Source of the DNA: Sinorhizobium fredii NGR234
GTDB lineage: Bacteria > Pseudomonadota > Alphaproteobacteria > Rhizobiales > Rhizobiaceae
NCBI RefSeq assembly: GCF_000018545.1
Contig: NC_012587.1
Coordinates: 3,749,001-3,813,000 of the forward strand
Length of the DNA: 64,000 nucleotides
Direction: 5' to 3'
Made by a program: the position numbers and the translations under genes. Positions 8,818 through 17,766 of this stretch are shown here, piece after piece (the stretch's first letter is position 1; each line of letters begins with the position of its first letter). The notes beneath the pieces were generated by a model, which made no database searches, was not told the origin of the DNA, and was given only the letters and a program-made list of their open reading frames with translations.

Positions 8818-9039
8818 ATGGAGACGCGCATGAGCGAGATGGAAAGCCGGATCGTCGGTTTGGAAGAGATGGTAGCGCATCAGGCGAAGACCATCGAGGA
8901 GCTTTCCGACCAGCTCGCCGAGCAGTGGAAGGTGGTCGAGCAGACGCGCGCCAAGCTCGACCGGCTGACCGAGCGGTTCCTGAGTCTCGAGGAAGAGACC
9001 CGCGAAGCGATCCCGGTGACGCGTCCGCCGCATTTTTGA
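8818..9039 (+). CDS. slyX: SlyX family coiled-coil protein
   Basis: A 73-aa protein with the SlyX layout: a single heptad-rich helix (RIVGLEEMVAHQAKTIEELS then DQLAEQWKVVEQTRAKLDRL) followed by a Pro-rich tail ending IPVTRPPHF. Function is unknown even in E. coli; it likely forms a coiled-coil dimer in the cytoplasm. The ATG at 8818 has AGGGA upstream; an internal ATG at 8830 is possible. A strong hairpin follows 15 bases after the stop. Confidence 0.85.
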   Translation: METRMSEMESRIVGLEEMVAHQAKTIEELSDQLAEQWKVVEQTRAKLDRLTERFLSLEEETREAIPVTRPPHF

Positions 9040-9054
9040 TGCGCGGCAGCAAGA

Positions 9055-9086
9055 AGCCGCCGGCTCCTTCGAACCGGCGGCTCCTT
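9055..9086. terminator. Bidirectional terminator between slyX and bmp
   Basis: Nine-base arms AGCCGCCGG (9055-9063) and CCGGCGGCT (9074-9082), with a short T-rich tract on each side, sit between the convergent slyX and binding-protein genes. Confidence 0.7.
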
Positions 9087-9102
9087 TGTCAGGCCGTGCC
9101 GA

Positions 9103-10095
9103 TCAATACGGGCAGGTCTCGTCCGTCATGTAGTCGTGCACCTGCACCTTGCCGGCGATGATGTCGGCTTTCACCTTCTCGACCGCATCGAGCATTTCCG
9201 GCGTAATCAGCGGCTTGTTGTTCTCGTCGAGCGCGTAGCCGACGCCGTCTTCCTTAAGGCCGAGGTTGGAGATGCCGAACTCGAACTTGTCGTTCTTGGC
9301 CGCCGTGAAGGCGTCATAGACGGCGACGTCGACGCGCTTCAGCATCGAGGTCAGCACCTTGCCCGGCTGCAGCATGTTCTGGTTGGAGTCGACGCCGATG
9401 CCGAGCTTGCCGGCATCCGCCGCCGCCTGTAAGACGCCCACACCCGTGCCGCCGGCGGCGTGATAGACGACGTCCGCGCCCTGGTCGATCTGCGACTTGG
9501 CGATTTCGCCGCCCTTGACCGGATCGTTCCAGGCGTCCGGCGTCGTGCCCGTATAGGCTTCGAGCACCTTGACGTCTCCGCCGACCGACTTGGCGCCGCC
9601 GACATAGCCGCAGGCGAATTTGTGGATCAGCGGGATGTCCATGCCGCCGACGAAGCTGACGGTCTTCGACTTGGAGGCAAGCCCGGCCAGCACGCCGACC
9701 AGGTAGGAGCCTTCCTGTTCCTTGAAGACGATCGATTTGACGTTCGGCTTTTCGACCACCATGTCGATGATGGCGAATTTCGTATCCGGGTATTCCGCGG
9801 CGATCTTCTCGAGCGATGCGGCCCAGTTGAAGCCGGCCATGACGATCGGGCTATTGCCGTCGCTGGCGAAGCGGCGCAGCGCCTGTTCGCGCTGGGCATC
9901 GTTGGCGATCTCGAATTCGCGGTATTCGATGCCCGACTCGGCCTTGAACTTTTCGGCGCCGTTGAAGGCCGCCTCGTTGAAGGATTTGTCGAACTTGCCG
10001 CCGAGGTCGTAGATGAGCGCCGGCTTGGTGTCGGCGGCCAGCGCCGTCGCCGACATCATCGAGAAAGCAAAGAGACCGAGAATGGTTTTTTTCAT
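9103..10095 (-). CDS. BMP/Med family ABC transporter substrate-binding protein
   Basis: A 330-aa periplasmic lipoprotein-type family member, here with a cleavable signal peptide (MKKTILGLFAFSMMSATALA, then ADTKPAL). The mature part has the BMP fold: ALIYDLGGKFDKSFNEAAF, IVMAGFNWAASLEKIA, KEQEGSYLVGVLAGLASK, VVYHAAGGTGVGVLQAA and GVDSNQN. BMP proteins typically bind nucleosides or purine derivatives for uptake. The start at 10095 follows AGGG by seven bases. No permease or ATPase gene is adjacent; hairpin terminators isolate it on both sides, so it is an orphan binding protein that must use a transporter encoded elsewhere or act as a sensor. Confidence 0.9.
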   Translation of the reverse strand: MKKTILGLFAFSMMSATALAADTKPALIYDLGGKFDKSFNEAAFNGAEKFKAESGIEYREFEIANDAQREQALRRFASDGNSPIVMAGFNWAASLEKIAAEYPDTKFAIIDMVVEKPNVKSIVFKEQEGSYLVGVLAGLASKSKTVSFVGGMDIPLIHKFACGYVGGAKSVGGDVKVLEAYTGTTPDAWNDPVKGGEIAKSQIDQGADVVYHAAGGTGVGVLQAAADAGKLGIGVDSNQNMLQPGKVLTSMLKRVDVAVYDAFTAAKNDKFEFGISNLGLKEDGVGYALDENNKPLITPEMLDAVEKVKADIIAGKVQVHDYMTDETCPY

Positions 10096-10249
10096 CTTGC
10101 AGCCCTGTTGTCGCAATTGGATCTTTTTCGGGATTTCCGGCGGCGGCAGGAGCCTTCTCCGCGGAACCCGCCCCTCTTCTATTTAAGGCTTGGGTGGCCG
10201 CATCCTTGCACGGCTTCTCGCAAAAAACATCCAAAATTTTTCGGATGGT

Positions 10250-10285
10250 AAAAATGCCGCCGGCTCCCCGCTAAGAGCCGGCGGC
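10250..10285 (-). terminator. Rho-independent terminator of msrA
   Basis: Ten-base arms GCCGCCGGCT (10256-10265) and AGCCGGCGGC (10276-10285), followed on the minus strand by ATTTTTA. The left arm plus two bases is identical to the left arm of the terminator at 9056. Confidence 0.75.
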
Positions 10286-10311
10286 TGGCGAAGATGGACG
10301 TGGATTTGGCT

Positions 10312-10962
10312 TCAGCCGATCGGGCAGCTGACGCCGGTGCCGCGCAGGCCGCAATAGCCGTCCGGGTTCTTGGCGAGATACTGCTGGTGGTAGTCCTCGG
10401 CGTAGTAGAAGGGACCTGCCATGGCGATCTCCGTGGTGATCTCGCGGCCGTGGTTGAAGGCGTTCAGCGCCCTCTTGAAGGCGTTGCGGGCCGCGTTCGC
10501 CTCGGCAAGCTGCCCTTCGTCAAAGACATAGACAGCCGAGCGATAGGTCGTGCCGATATCGTTGCCCTGGCGCATGCCCTGGGTCGGATCGTGCTCCTCG
10601 AAAAAGGTCTTGAGCAGGCGGGCAAGCGAGACCTTCTCCGGGTCGTAGACGACCAGCACGACCTCCGCATGGCCGGTCAGCCCAGTCGTCGTCTCCTGGT
10701 AGGTCGGGTTCGGCGTCAGCCCGCCGGCATAGCCGACCGCGGTCACGTAGACGCCGGGGATCTGCCAGAACAGCCGCTCGGCGCCCCAGAAGCAGCCCAT
10801 GCCGAACAGCACTTTCTTCATGCCGTCCGGATAGGGGCCTTTGAGCGGCCGGCCGGAAACGAAGTGCGCCGCAGCCGTCGGAATTGCCTCGGCGCGGCCG
10901 GGAAGCGCGGTCTCGGCGTCCGGCAGGATGGTCTTCTTGTTGAACATGTCGATCAGAAACAT
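10312..10962 (-). CDS. msrA: Peptide methionine-(S)-sulfoxide reductase
   Basis: A 216-aa MsrA repairing oxidised methionine. The catalytic motif [11 protein letters not shown] has Cys57; VTAVGYAGG and [14 protein letters not shown] follow; the resolving cysteines are in the C-terminal [15 protein letters not shown]. About 45 residues before the core are typical of the longer E. coli-like MsrA. The start at 10962 has AAAGGAG upstream. A small membrane-protein gene lies 48 bp upstream in the same direction and may be co-transcribed. Confidence 0.95.
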   Translation of the reverse strand: MFLIDMFNKKTILPDAETALPGRAEAIPTAAAHFVSGRPLKGPYPDGMKKVLFGMGCFWGAERLFWQIPGVYVTAVGYAGGLTPNPTYQETTTGLTGHAEVVLVVYDPEKVSLARLLKTFFEEHDPTQGMRQGNDIGTTYRSAVYVFDEGQLAEANAARNAFKRALNAFNHGREITTEIAMAGPFYYAEDYHQQYLAKNPDGYCGLRGTGVSCPIG

Positions 10963-11010
10963 CTGCGGCTCCTTTCGATGCACCAAAAGCGTTGAGCAAG
11001 GGAGACGGCT

Positions 11011-11328
11011 TCAGGCCGCAAAGCGCCCGGCGGCCGGCTTTTTCTTGTATCCCGCCATCCACAGGAGGAGGGCGATGACCAGGAACACGGCGAAGGCCGG
11101 CTGCATGAAGACCCAGTGCAGGGCGGTCAGCCAGATGGCGGGTCCCGCATCGGTTCGCTGCAGCGATTGCACCCAGTTGAGCGCGTCCGGGCCGAGCAGC
11201 GCGATCCCTTCCGCCAGCGGCGTCAGAACAGGCTCGGAAGCCGCCACCGACTGGATCGAATCGACCGTGCCGGCAAGCACGGCGGCCGTCAGCGCAACAA
11301 AGCTTGCAAACCGCAGCAAGAGCCGCAT
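11011..11328 (-). CDS. Small membrane protein, function unknown
   Basis: A 105-aa protein with a hydrophobic N-terminal segment (about 5-22, possibly a signal peptide) and a C-terminal transmembrane helix (about 77-93, FAVFLVIALLLWMAGY) followed by a basic tail KKKPAAGRFAA. GAGGAGGGT lies directly before the ATG. It is upstream of msrA on the same strand. I recognise no enzymatic motif; similar rhizobial proteins are usually left unnamed. Confidence 0.7.
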   Translation of the reverse strand: MRLLLRFASFVALTAAVLAGTVDSIQSVAASEPVLTPLAEGIALLGPDALNWVQSLQRTDAGPAIWLTALHWVFMQPAFAVFLVIALLLWMAGYKKKPAAGRFAA

Positions 11329-11528
11329 TCACCCTCCTCGGCCGGGTTCGCCTCCCGCGCCAGTCGATCGATTCCAGCCGTGTTTCTCCAACGCCGAGCG
11401 TCCTTTGACGCGGGGCCGATTCACGCTGGGCGTGTCTTGCGCAAAGAGATAGGCGCGCCGCCGGCCAAGCGCAATGGCGGGCCGAGCCACAACATCTCAC
11501 GCAATGTCAACAATCTGTCAGAAACCAG

Positions 11529-11556
11529 TTGATCCGGCGCCAATCATCGGTATATA
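11529..11556 (+). promoter_or_regulatory. Candidate promoter for tRNA-Ser
   Basis: TTGATC (11529-11534) and TATATA (11551-11556) with 16-bp spacing lie about 60 bp before the tRNA. The 289-bp gap from 11329 otherwise holds nothing recognisable. Confidence 0.5.
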
Positions 11557-11617
11557 TCGCGCCCGTCCGCCGGTTCTTGCCGGCAGTAGCCGGACTGACC
11601 AACGGCTGCAGACGGAT

Positions 11618-11707
11618 GGACAGGTGGCCGAGTGGTTGAAGGCGCACGCCTGGAACGCGTGTATACGTGAAAGCGTATCGAGGGTTCGAATCCCTCTCTG
11701 TCCGCCA
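11618..11707 (+). tRNA. tRNA-Ser (anticodon GGA)
   Basis: A 90-nt class II tRNA with acceptor GGACAGG paired to TCTGTCC, anticodon loop CTGGAAC (anticodon GGA, reading UCC/UCU), a long variable arm (GTGTATACGTGAAAGCGTAT region), T-loop GGTTCGAATCC and an encoded CCA. Confidence 0.96.
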
Positions 11708-11851
11708 TCCTGCCTCGTTATTCAAGCTTCGCAGGACCGTCAGAATGTCTCCAACGAAGCAGGGCGCTATCTTGATGCCGGGGATGCGTGACAGCGGCGC
11801 CGGCCCGTGGCATAGGGGTGCCCGAAAAATCCCACCAGGTCTTCTCCCCAC

Positions 11852-13474
11852 ATGATCCGCATCGAGAACATCAGCAAGTCCAACAGTCATCGCATTCTCT
11901 ACATCGAAGCCTCGGCAGCCTTGAACCGTGGCGAGAAAATCGGCCTTGTCGGTCCGAACGGGGCGGGAAAGACGACGCTCTTCCGGATGATCACCGGCGA
12001 GGAACAGCCCGACGAGGGGCAGGTTTCCGTCGAAAAGGGCGTGACGGTCGGCTATTTCGACCAGGATGTCGGCGAGATGACCGGGCGCTCGGCGGTCGCC
12101 GAGGTCATGGAAGGCGCCGGCCCTGTCAGCGCCGTGGCGGCGGAGCTGCGCGAGCTCGAGGCGGCCATGTCGGACCCTAACCGGATGGACGAAATGGACG
12201 CGATCATCGAGCGCTATGGCGAGGTGCAGGCGCGTTACGAGGAACTTGACGGCTATGCGCTGGAGGGGCGTGCCCGCGAGGTGCTGGCGGGCTTGAGCTT
12301 CAGCCAGGAGATGATGGACGGCGACGTCGCCAAGCTCTCGGGCGGCTGGAAGATGCGCGTCGCGCTCGCCCGCATCCTGCTGATGCGCCCGGACGTCATG
12401 CTGCTCGACGAGCCGAGCAACCATCTCGATCTCGAAAGCCTGATCTGGCTGGAAGATTTCCTGAAAACCTATGACGGCGCCCTGCTGATGACCTCGCATG
12501 ACCGCGAGTTCATGAACCGGATCGTTACCAGGATCATCGAGATCGATGCCGGCGCGCTGACGAGCTATTCCGGTGACTACGGCTTCTACGAGGAGCAGCG
12601 GGCGCTGAACGAGAGGCAGCAGCAGGCCCAGTTCGAGCGCCAGCAGGCCATGCTCGCCAAGGAGATCAAGTTCATCGAGCGCTTCAAGGCCCGCGCCTCG
12701 CATGCCTCGCAGGTTCAGAGCCGCGTCAAGAAGCTTGAAAAGATCGACCGCGTCGAGCCGCCGCGCCGCCGCCAGACGGTTGCCTTCGAGTTCCTGCCGG
12801 CGCCGCGCTCCGGCGAAGACGTCGTCAATATCAGGAGCGTGCACAAGGCCTATGGCAGCCGGTCGATCTATGGCGGACTCGACTTCATGGTGCGCCGGCG
12901 CGAACGCTGGTGCATCATGGGGATCAACGGCGCCGGAAAATCCACGTTGCTGAAGCTCGTCACGGGTTCCGCCCAGCCGGACAAGGGCAGCGTGACGCTC
13001 GGCGCCAGCGTCAAGCTGGGCTACTTCGCCCAGCATTCCATGGACCTGCTCGACGGCGACAGCACCGTCCTTCAATGGCTGGAGGAACGTTTTCCGAAGG
13101 CCGGGCAGGCGCCGCTCCGCGCACTCGCCGGCTGTTTCGGCTTTTCCGGTGATGACGTCGAGAAGCGCTGCCGGGTGCTCTCCGGCGGCGAGAAGGCGCG
13201 GCTGGTGATGGCCGCCATGCTGTTCGATCCGCCGAACTTCCTCGTGCTCGACGAACCGACCAACCACCTCGACCTCGACACCAAGGAGATGCTGATCAAG
13301 GCGCTCTCGGCCTATGAGGGCACCATGCTGTTCGTCTCGCACGACCGCCGTTTCCTGTCGGCACTGTCCAACCGGGTGCTGGAACTGACGCCCGACGGAA
13401 TCCATCAATATGGCGGTGGCTACACCGAATATGTCGAGCGCACCGGGCAGGAGGCGCCGGGCCTGCGCGCATGA
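11852..13474 (+). CDS. ABC-F family ATP-binding protein (YbiT-like)
   Basis: A 540-aa soluble protein with two ABC ATPase domains and no membrane segments, as in ABC-F translation factors that act at the ribosome. Domain 1 has GPNGAGKTT (Walker A, about 36), LSGGWKMRVALAR and LLDEPSNHLD; domain 2 has GINGAGKST (about 351), LSGGEKARLVMAA and VLDEPTNHLD. The charged linker (about 245-300, rich in Q/R/K) is the P-site tRNA interaction region of the family. It is probably YbiT-type by domain sizes, but EttA and Uup relatives are hard to separate by eye. Stands alone after tRNA-Ser; convergent with the SRAP gene. Confidence 0.9.
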   Translation: MIRIENISKSNSHRILYIEASAALNRGEKIGLVGPNGAGKTTLFRMITGEEQPDEGQVSVEKGVTVGYFDQDVGEMTGRSAVAEVMEGAGPVSAVAAELRELEAAMSDPNRMDEMDAIIERYGEVQARYEELDGYALEGRAREVLAGLSFSQEMMDGDVAKLSGGWKMRVALARILLMRPDVMLLDEPSNHLDLESLIWLEDFLKTYDGALLMTSHDREFMNRIVTRIIEIDAGALTSYSGDYGFYEEQRALNERQQQAQFERQQAMLAKEIKFIERFKARASHASQVQSRVKKLEKIDRVEPPRRRQTVAFEFLPAPRSGEDVVNIRSVHKAYGSRSIYGGLDFMVRRRERWCIMGINGAGKSTLLKLVTGSAQPDKGSVTLGASVKLGYFAQHSMDLLDGDSTVLQWLEERFPKAGQAPLRALAGCFGFSGDDVEKRCRVLSGGEKARLVMAAMLFDPPNFLVLDEPTNHLDLDTKEMLIKALSAYEGTMLFVSHDRRFLSALSNRVLELTPDGIHQYGGGYTEYVERTGQEAPGLRA

Positions 13475-13496
13475 GAGGTCGGAGACGCTGCAGGGC

Positions 13497-14213
13497 TCAG
13501 TCTTCCTCCAGAGGCTCGATCGGGTCCAGAATATCGGCCGCCTCATACTTCGGTGAACCGACTTTCCGGTCGATCGGCCACATCGTCATCAGTTTCGCCG
13601 GAAACGGCTTCATCAGATCGGAAGGGTCCGCTTCCGGGGAAAGCCAGCGTTCGTAGTCCTGCGCGTGCAGGATCACCGGCATGCGGTCGTGGATCGTCGC
13701 GATCATCTCGTTCGCCGGGCAGGTGATGACGCAGAAGGTGCGGATGTCCTCGTCGGTCTTCGGGTCGCGCCAGGTATCCCAGAGTCCGGCAAGAGCGAAG
13801 GGCTGGCCGGATTCCATGGCGATCGCGTAGGGTTGCTTGTTCTTGCCGGTGCCGTAGATGTCCTTCCATTCGAAGAAGCCGTCGACCGGGATCAGGCAGC
13901 GGCGCCGGCGATAGGCTTCCTTGAACAGCCCGACGATCGAGATGCCTTCGCAGCGCGCATTGATCGGCGGCGGCCGGCCGGGCTGCGCCTTCGTGAAGCG
14001 CGGGATCAGCCCCCAGCGGGCGCTGACGAAGGTCGGGCCGAACACGTCCGGGTCGCGGATCACGTCGGTGATGATGATCGGATAGTAGAGCGAGGGCGCG
14101 CCGTTATAGCGCGGGAACTGGTTCGCCATCCCCTCGACCGCGTCCCGTTCGGCAAACGAGAATTCGCGCAACAGGCCGTCGAGATTGCTCTTGATGTAGA
14201 CGCGTCCGCACAT
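13497..14213 (-). CDS. SRAP family (HMCES/YedK-like) DNA-protein crosslink protein
   Basis: A 238-aa SRAP protein. After Met removal Cys2 (MCGRVYI) would form the thiazolidine crosslink with abasic sites in single-stranded DNA. Other family residues are NAR in INARCEGI, Glu in PVDGFFEWK (about 115) and His in ATIHDRMPVIL (about 180). This family shields abasic sites at replication forks. The start at 14213 gives the obligatory Met-Cys; longer in-frame extensions would destroy it. GGGGAGG lies upstream. The enzyme is usually single-copy but rhizobia often have several paralogs. Confidence 0.93.
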   Translation of the reverse strand: MCGRVYIKSNLDGLLREFSFAERDAVEGMANQFPRYNGAPSLYYPIIITDVIRDPDVFGPTFVSARWGLIPRFTKAQPGRPPPINARCEGISIVGLFKEAYRRRRCLIPVDGFFEWKDIYGTGKNKQPYAIAMESGQPFALAGLWDTWRDPKTDEDIRTFCVITCPANEMIATIHDRMPVILHAQDYERWLSPEADPSDLMKPFPAKLMTMWPIDRKVGSPKYEAADILDPIEPLEED

Positions 14214-14295
14214 TCGCCTGCCTCCCCTTTCGGCAAAGGTATCGCGGCGGCCTCCGACGTCAATGTCGGGATAGCGCGCAGGCGCAGCCGCGGGA

Positions 14296-14739
14296 TCAGG
14301 CTTCAACGAAGGCCTTTATGTTCTGGACTTGGATCTCCCATCCCTCCTCGTTGCCGTCCCGGGCCTCTTCGCGGCGGTCTTCCGGCAGTGTTTCGAAGCC
14401 GGATTCGCTGATCGTCAGATGCGTCCCCTTCGCCGTTGGCTTCAGGCGAAATTCGACGCGTGTCGAAGGTGCGCTCGAAATATCGGCGTCGGGGTTCTCG
14501 GAATGCGGCCAGCGGAACGCAAACAAACGGGGCGCATCAATCTCCTCCGTCACCGACGTCCACTTGACGCCCTCGTGACCGGGATAGGTGATCTGGCCGG
14601 TGGTGACCTGGCCGACGACGAAGGGACCGTCGAGCTTGACGCGAAACCATTGCCCGAAGGCCTCATGGTCGGTCAACGCGCTCCAGACCCGTTCGATCGG
14701 GGCAGCGAGTTCAATGCTCTTTTCGATACCGTTGGCCAT
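14296..14739 (-). CDS. SRPBCC/AHSA1-type protein
   Basis: A 147-aa START-like hydrophobic-cavity protein: KSIELAAPIERVWSALTDHEAFGQWF at the N-terminus, GHEGVKWTSVTEE in the middle and a long C-terminal helix. AHSA1-like bacterial members bind hydrophobic ligands; the specific ligand is unknown. GGGAGAG lies before the ATG. Same strand as the BON gene upstream and the SRAP gene downstream, with short gaps; possibly a small general-stress cluster. Confidence 0.87.
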   Translation of the reverse strand: MANGIEKSIELAAPIERVWSALTDHEAFGQWFRVKLDGPFVVGQVTTGQITYPGHEGVKWTSVTEEIDAPRLFAFRWPHSENPDADISSAPSTRVEFRLKPTAKGTHLTISESGFETLPEDRREEARDGNEEGWEIQVQNIKAFVEA

Positions 14740-14787
14740 GATCTGCTCTCCCGGATGGGCATGCTATCACGTGTCGATTGCCGCGGC

Positions 14788-15063
14788 TCAGCCTTCGGCC
14801 TCGCCCGGCCGCGTCCTCAGCCGGTTCTCGACGCTCTGCACGCCGATGACCGAGGCCGCTGCCTCCCCGGCGCAGGCGATGTCCGCGTCGCGCGCGACCG
14901 TGCCGGACAGAACGACCATATGGCCGAGTGCGATAACCTCTATGTCGCTCGTGTCGATGAAGCCGGCGTAGCGAAGAAAGCGCAGGACCTTCTGGGCCAG
15001 ATCGTCATCGGTCAGATGCGGGTCGTCGTCCTTGTGCGAATAGATCGGATGCTCGTTCGACAT
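14788..15063 (-). CDS. BON domain protein
   Basis: A 91-aa protein with one BON domain: LTDDDLAQKVLRFLRYAGFIDTSDIEV, then VVLSGTVARDADIACA and VIGVQSVENRLRTR. BON domains bind phospholipid or other surfaces and occur in osmotic-stress proteins. No signal peptide is seen, so it is likely cytoplasmic. The ATG at 15063 is preferred over a longer frame to 15102 because it removes an N-terminus unlike the domain. Confidence 0.85.
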   Translation of the reverse strand: MSNEHPIYSHKDDDPHLTDDDLAQKVLRFLRYAGFIDTSDIEVIALGHMVVLSGTVARDADIACAGEAAASVIGVQSVENRLRTRPGEAEG

Positions 15064-15294
15064 TCCGGTATCCCCGTCCTCAAGCGCAACGCGCTGTAAC
15101 ACCGGAATGTTCCGGGCCCAGGAGCGCCGCCTTTTCCCGGACGCGCCCTTGCCTCGGCAGTCTAAACGAGTCTATGGCTCGGGAAGCCATCTGCATGAAC
15201 AAGGCGCGGCTTCGGGCGCGCCCCCTCCGACCTGTTCCCTGGAATCGATCGTCATCGGTCGGTTTGCCGAAACGTCGTGTTTCAAGGCTCGCGC

Positions 15295-16239
15295 ATGTCC
15301 GAAGTTTTCCTGAATGTGCTCCCGATCTTCATTTTGATCCTGACCGGCTGGCTGATCGTCAAGGTCGGCTACCTGAAGCCGGCCGTCGGCGAAGCGCTCG
15401 GCGATTTTGTCTTCCGGGTGGCCGTGCCGGTCCTGCTGTTCCGCACCATCGCCGAAGCGGATTTCAAGGAGGGGTCACCCTGGCCGCTCTGGGTCGCCTA
15501 TTTCTCCGGCGTCGCGGTCACCTGGACCCTCGGCCACCTGGCCGCGACGCTCGGCTTCGGCCGCGATCCGCGCATGGGTGTTCTGGCGGGCGTCTCTTCG
15601 GCCTTCGCCAACACGGTGTTCATTGGCCTGCCGCTGGTTTCGCGCGTGGTCGGCGAGGAGGGGATCGTCGCGCTTTCGATCCTGCTTTCAGTGCATCTGC
15701 CGGTGATGATGATCGCCGGCACCGTGCTGATGGACCGTGCCGACCAGAAGGCCAGCGGCCGGCCGCGGCAGAGCCTCGTCAAGCTACTGGCCGGCGTCGG
15801 CCGCAATCTCGTCCGCAATCCGCTGGTGATCGGGCTCGCCTTCGGCGCGCTCTTCCATCTTCTCGGCCAGCCGCTCGGCGGCCCGGCCAAGATCGTCGTC
15901 GACCAGCTTGCCGGCGTCGCCGCACCCGCCGCGCTCGTCTCGATCGGCATGGCGCTCGATAAATACGGGCTCGCCGGCAATACCGGACTTGCCACCGTCA
16001 CCAGCACGCTGAAGCTCGTCGTGCTGCCGGGCGCCGTCTTCGCCGCCTGCCATCTCCTGGGATTGAGCGACAGCTGGACCGCCGCCCTCGTCCTTACCTC
16101 TTCCGTGCCGACCGGGGTCAACGCCTGGCTGATCGCCAACCACTTCAATGTCGGCCACGGACTTGCCTCCTCGACCATCACCCTGACAACGGCGCTCGGC
16201 GTCGTCAGCGTGTCGGCCTGGGCCTATCTGCTGATGTGA
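15295..16239 (+). CDS. AEC family transporter (auxin efflux carrier-like)
   Basis: A 314-aa inner-membrane carrier with about ten hydrophobic segments in two five-helix halves, typical of the AEC family. Recognisable pieces are FLNVLPIFILILTGWLIVKVGYL at the start, SSAFANTVFIGLPL and ALVLTSSVPTGVNAWLIA with the conserved Pro/Asn crossing residues. Bacterial members export or import small organic acids; the substrate is not inferable. The ATG at 15295 matches the usual family N-terminus; the ribosome site is weak. A repeat element follows the stop by about 24 bases. Confidence 0.88.
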   Translation: MSEVFLNVLPIFILILTGWLIVKVGYLKPAVGEALGDFVFRVAVPVLLFRTIAEADFKEGSPWPLWVAYFSGVAVTWTLGHLAATLGFGRDPRMGVLAGVSSAFANTVFIGLPLVSRVVGEEGIVALSILLSVHLPVMMIAGTVLMDRADQKASGRPRQSLVKLLAGVGRNLVRNPLVIGLAFGALFHLLGQPLGGPAKIVVDQLAGVAAPAALVSIGMALDKYGLAGNTGLATVTSTLKLVVLPGAVFAACHLLGLSDSWTAALVLTSSVPTGVNAWLIANHFNVGHGLASSTITLTTALGVVSVSAWAYLLM

Positions 16240-16262
16240 TGGGGGGGTACCCCCGGTTTTTG

Positions 16263-16425
16263 CCCCTCATCCCGCTGCCGCGACCTTCTCCCCGTTTTGA
16301 CGGGGAGAAGGGACTATGCCGCACCGGCTCCGCTCCCCACCAAGCGCTTGAGAGCTAACTTCGGGCAGGTGCTCGCCGCGAGTCTCCTTCGCCCCGTTTA
16401 CGGGGGAGAAGGTGGCCGGCAAGCC
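16263..16425. repeat. RIME1-like intergenic palindromic repeat (divergent copy)
   Basis: Begins CCCCTCATCC and contains two hairpins, CTTCTCCCCG..CGGGGAGAAG and CTTCGCCCCG..GGGGGAGAAGG. The opening resembles the copies at 28169 and 45169, but the distal half differs. Located between the convergent AEC and ilvE genes. Confidence 0.6.
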
Positions 16426-16431
16426 GAGGTT

Positions 16432-17529
16432 TTAGAACAGCCGGTCGAGCCAGCCGTGCCGGTCGGGGGCGCGGCCGTTCTGGATGTCGAGCAGCGTCGC
16501 CTTCAGCCGTGCCGCCACCGGGCCGGCACCGCCGTCGCCGATCGTAAAGTTGCGCGTCCGGCCCTTGACCTTGCCGATCGGCGTCACCACCGCGGCCGTC
16601 CCGCAGGCAAAGGCCTCGGTCAGCCGGCCGCTCTCGGCATCCGCCTGCCACTGGTCGATGGAATAGGGCTCTTCGCGCACGGTGAGGCCCAGGTCGCGGG
16701 CGAGGGTGATCAGCGAATCGCGGGTGATGCCCGGCAGGATCGTGCCGGTGAGCGGCGGCGTCTGCAGCGAGCCGTCTTCGAAGACGAAGAAGACGTTCAT
16801 GCCGCCGAGCTCCTCGATCCAGCGCTTTTCGACGGCGTCGAGGAAGACGACCTGGTCGCAGCCCTCGCGTGTCGCTTCCGCCTGTGCGGCGAGGCTGGCG
16901 GCATAGTTGCCGCCGCATTTCGCCTCACCCGTGCCGCCCGGCGCGGCCCGCGTGTAATTTTCGGAAACCCACAGCGTCACCGCCGGCGCGCCGCCCTTGA
17001 AATAGGAGCCGACCGGCGAGGCGATGACGCAATAGAGATAGTCGGACGATGGCTTCACGCCGAGGATCGCCTCGGTGGCGATCATGAACGGCCGCAGATA
17101 GAGCGAGGCGCCTTCAGCCGCCGGAATCCAGTCTCGGTCGGTCCTGACCAAAGCCCGCACGGATTCGACGAACAGGTCTTCCGGCAACGGCGCCATCGCC
17201 AGACGGTTGGCCGAATTCGTGAAACGGCGTGCATTGGCGTCAGGCCGGAACAGTGTTGCACCGCCGTCGGGCAGGCGATAGGCCTTCATGCCTTCGAAGA
17301 TCTCCTGGGCATAGTGCAGCACCACCGTCGAGGGGCTGAGCTCGAAAGCCTTTCTCGGCTCGATCTTGGCATCATGCCAGCCGCGTCCTTCGGAATAGCG
17401 GATCGTCGCCATGTGGTCGGTCAGCACGCGGCCGAAACCCGGGTTCTGCAGCAGGGCCTCGCGCTCGCTGGCTGCCATGGGGCTCGGATGCGTCTCGAAC
17501 AGGAAAGTCTCTCTACCGCCGCTGGTCAT
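16432..17529 (-). CDS. ilvE: Branched-chain amino acid aminotransferase
   Basis: A 365-aa class IV PLP aminotransferase of the longer (eukaryote-like) type that interconverts Leu/Ile/Val and their keto acids with glutamate. PLP Lys lies in GEAKCGGNYAAS (about 200); VFLDAVEKRWIEELGGMNVFFV carries the conserved Glu that binds the PLP nitrogen; GTAAVVTPIG is the C-terminal phosphate loop. AAGGAG lies seven bases before the ATG. Its 3' end abuts a RIME1-like repeat. Confidence 0.94.
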   Translation of the reverse strand: MTSGGRETFLFETHPSPMAASEREALLQNPGFGRVLTDHMATIRYSEGRGWHDAKIEPRKAFELSPSTVVLHYAQEIFEGMKAYRLPDGGATLFRPDANARRFTNSANRLAMAPLPEDLFVESVRALVRTDRDWIPAAEGASLYLRPFMIATEAILGVKPSSDYLYCVIASPVGSYFKGGAPAVTLWVSENYTRAAPGGTGEAKCGGNYAASLAAQAEATREGCDQVVFLDAVEKRWIEELGGMNVFFVFEDGSLQTPPLTGTILPGITRDSLITLARDLGLTVREEPYSIDQWQADAESGRLTEAFACGTAAVVTPIGKVKGRTRNFTIGDGGAGPVAARLKATLLDIQNGRAPDRHGWLDRLF

Positions 17530-17717
17530 CTATCGTCCGCTCCTTCGCTCCGAGCGCATCCGTCCCGCTCGCATGAAGAGGGGACCCGGCTTCGATCGGA
17601 TTGCATTTGGTTACATTCTCAGTTGCACAGATATTAGCATCGCCAAAGGAAAATCCGATAGGCGCGGCATCGGCGCGAAGTTTTCCGGCGCTTCTGCGGG
17701 GCTGCGTCCGATCGGAT

Positions 17718-17744
17718 AGAAAAAGCCCGGTCGATGACCGGGCT
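17718..17744 (-). terminator. Terminator of the cytochrome c gene
   Basis: Seven-base arms AGCCCGG (17724-17730) and CCGGGCT (17738-17744), followed on the minus strand by TTTTTC. Confidence 0.85.
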
Positions 17745-17766
17745 CTCCGAAATAAATATCGAGCGC

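Noticed and set aside
16263-16425. Possible CRISPR-like repeats
   Set aside because: Two hairpins only, without regular spacers; matches RIME-type elements instead.
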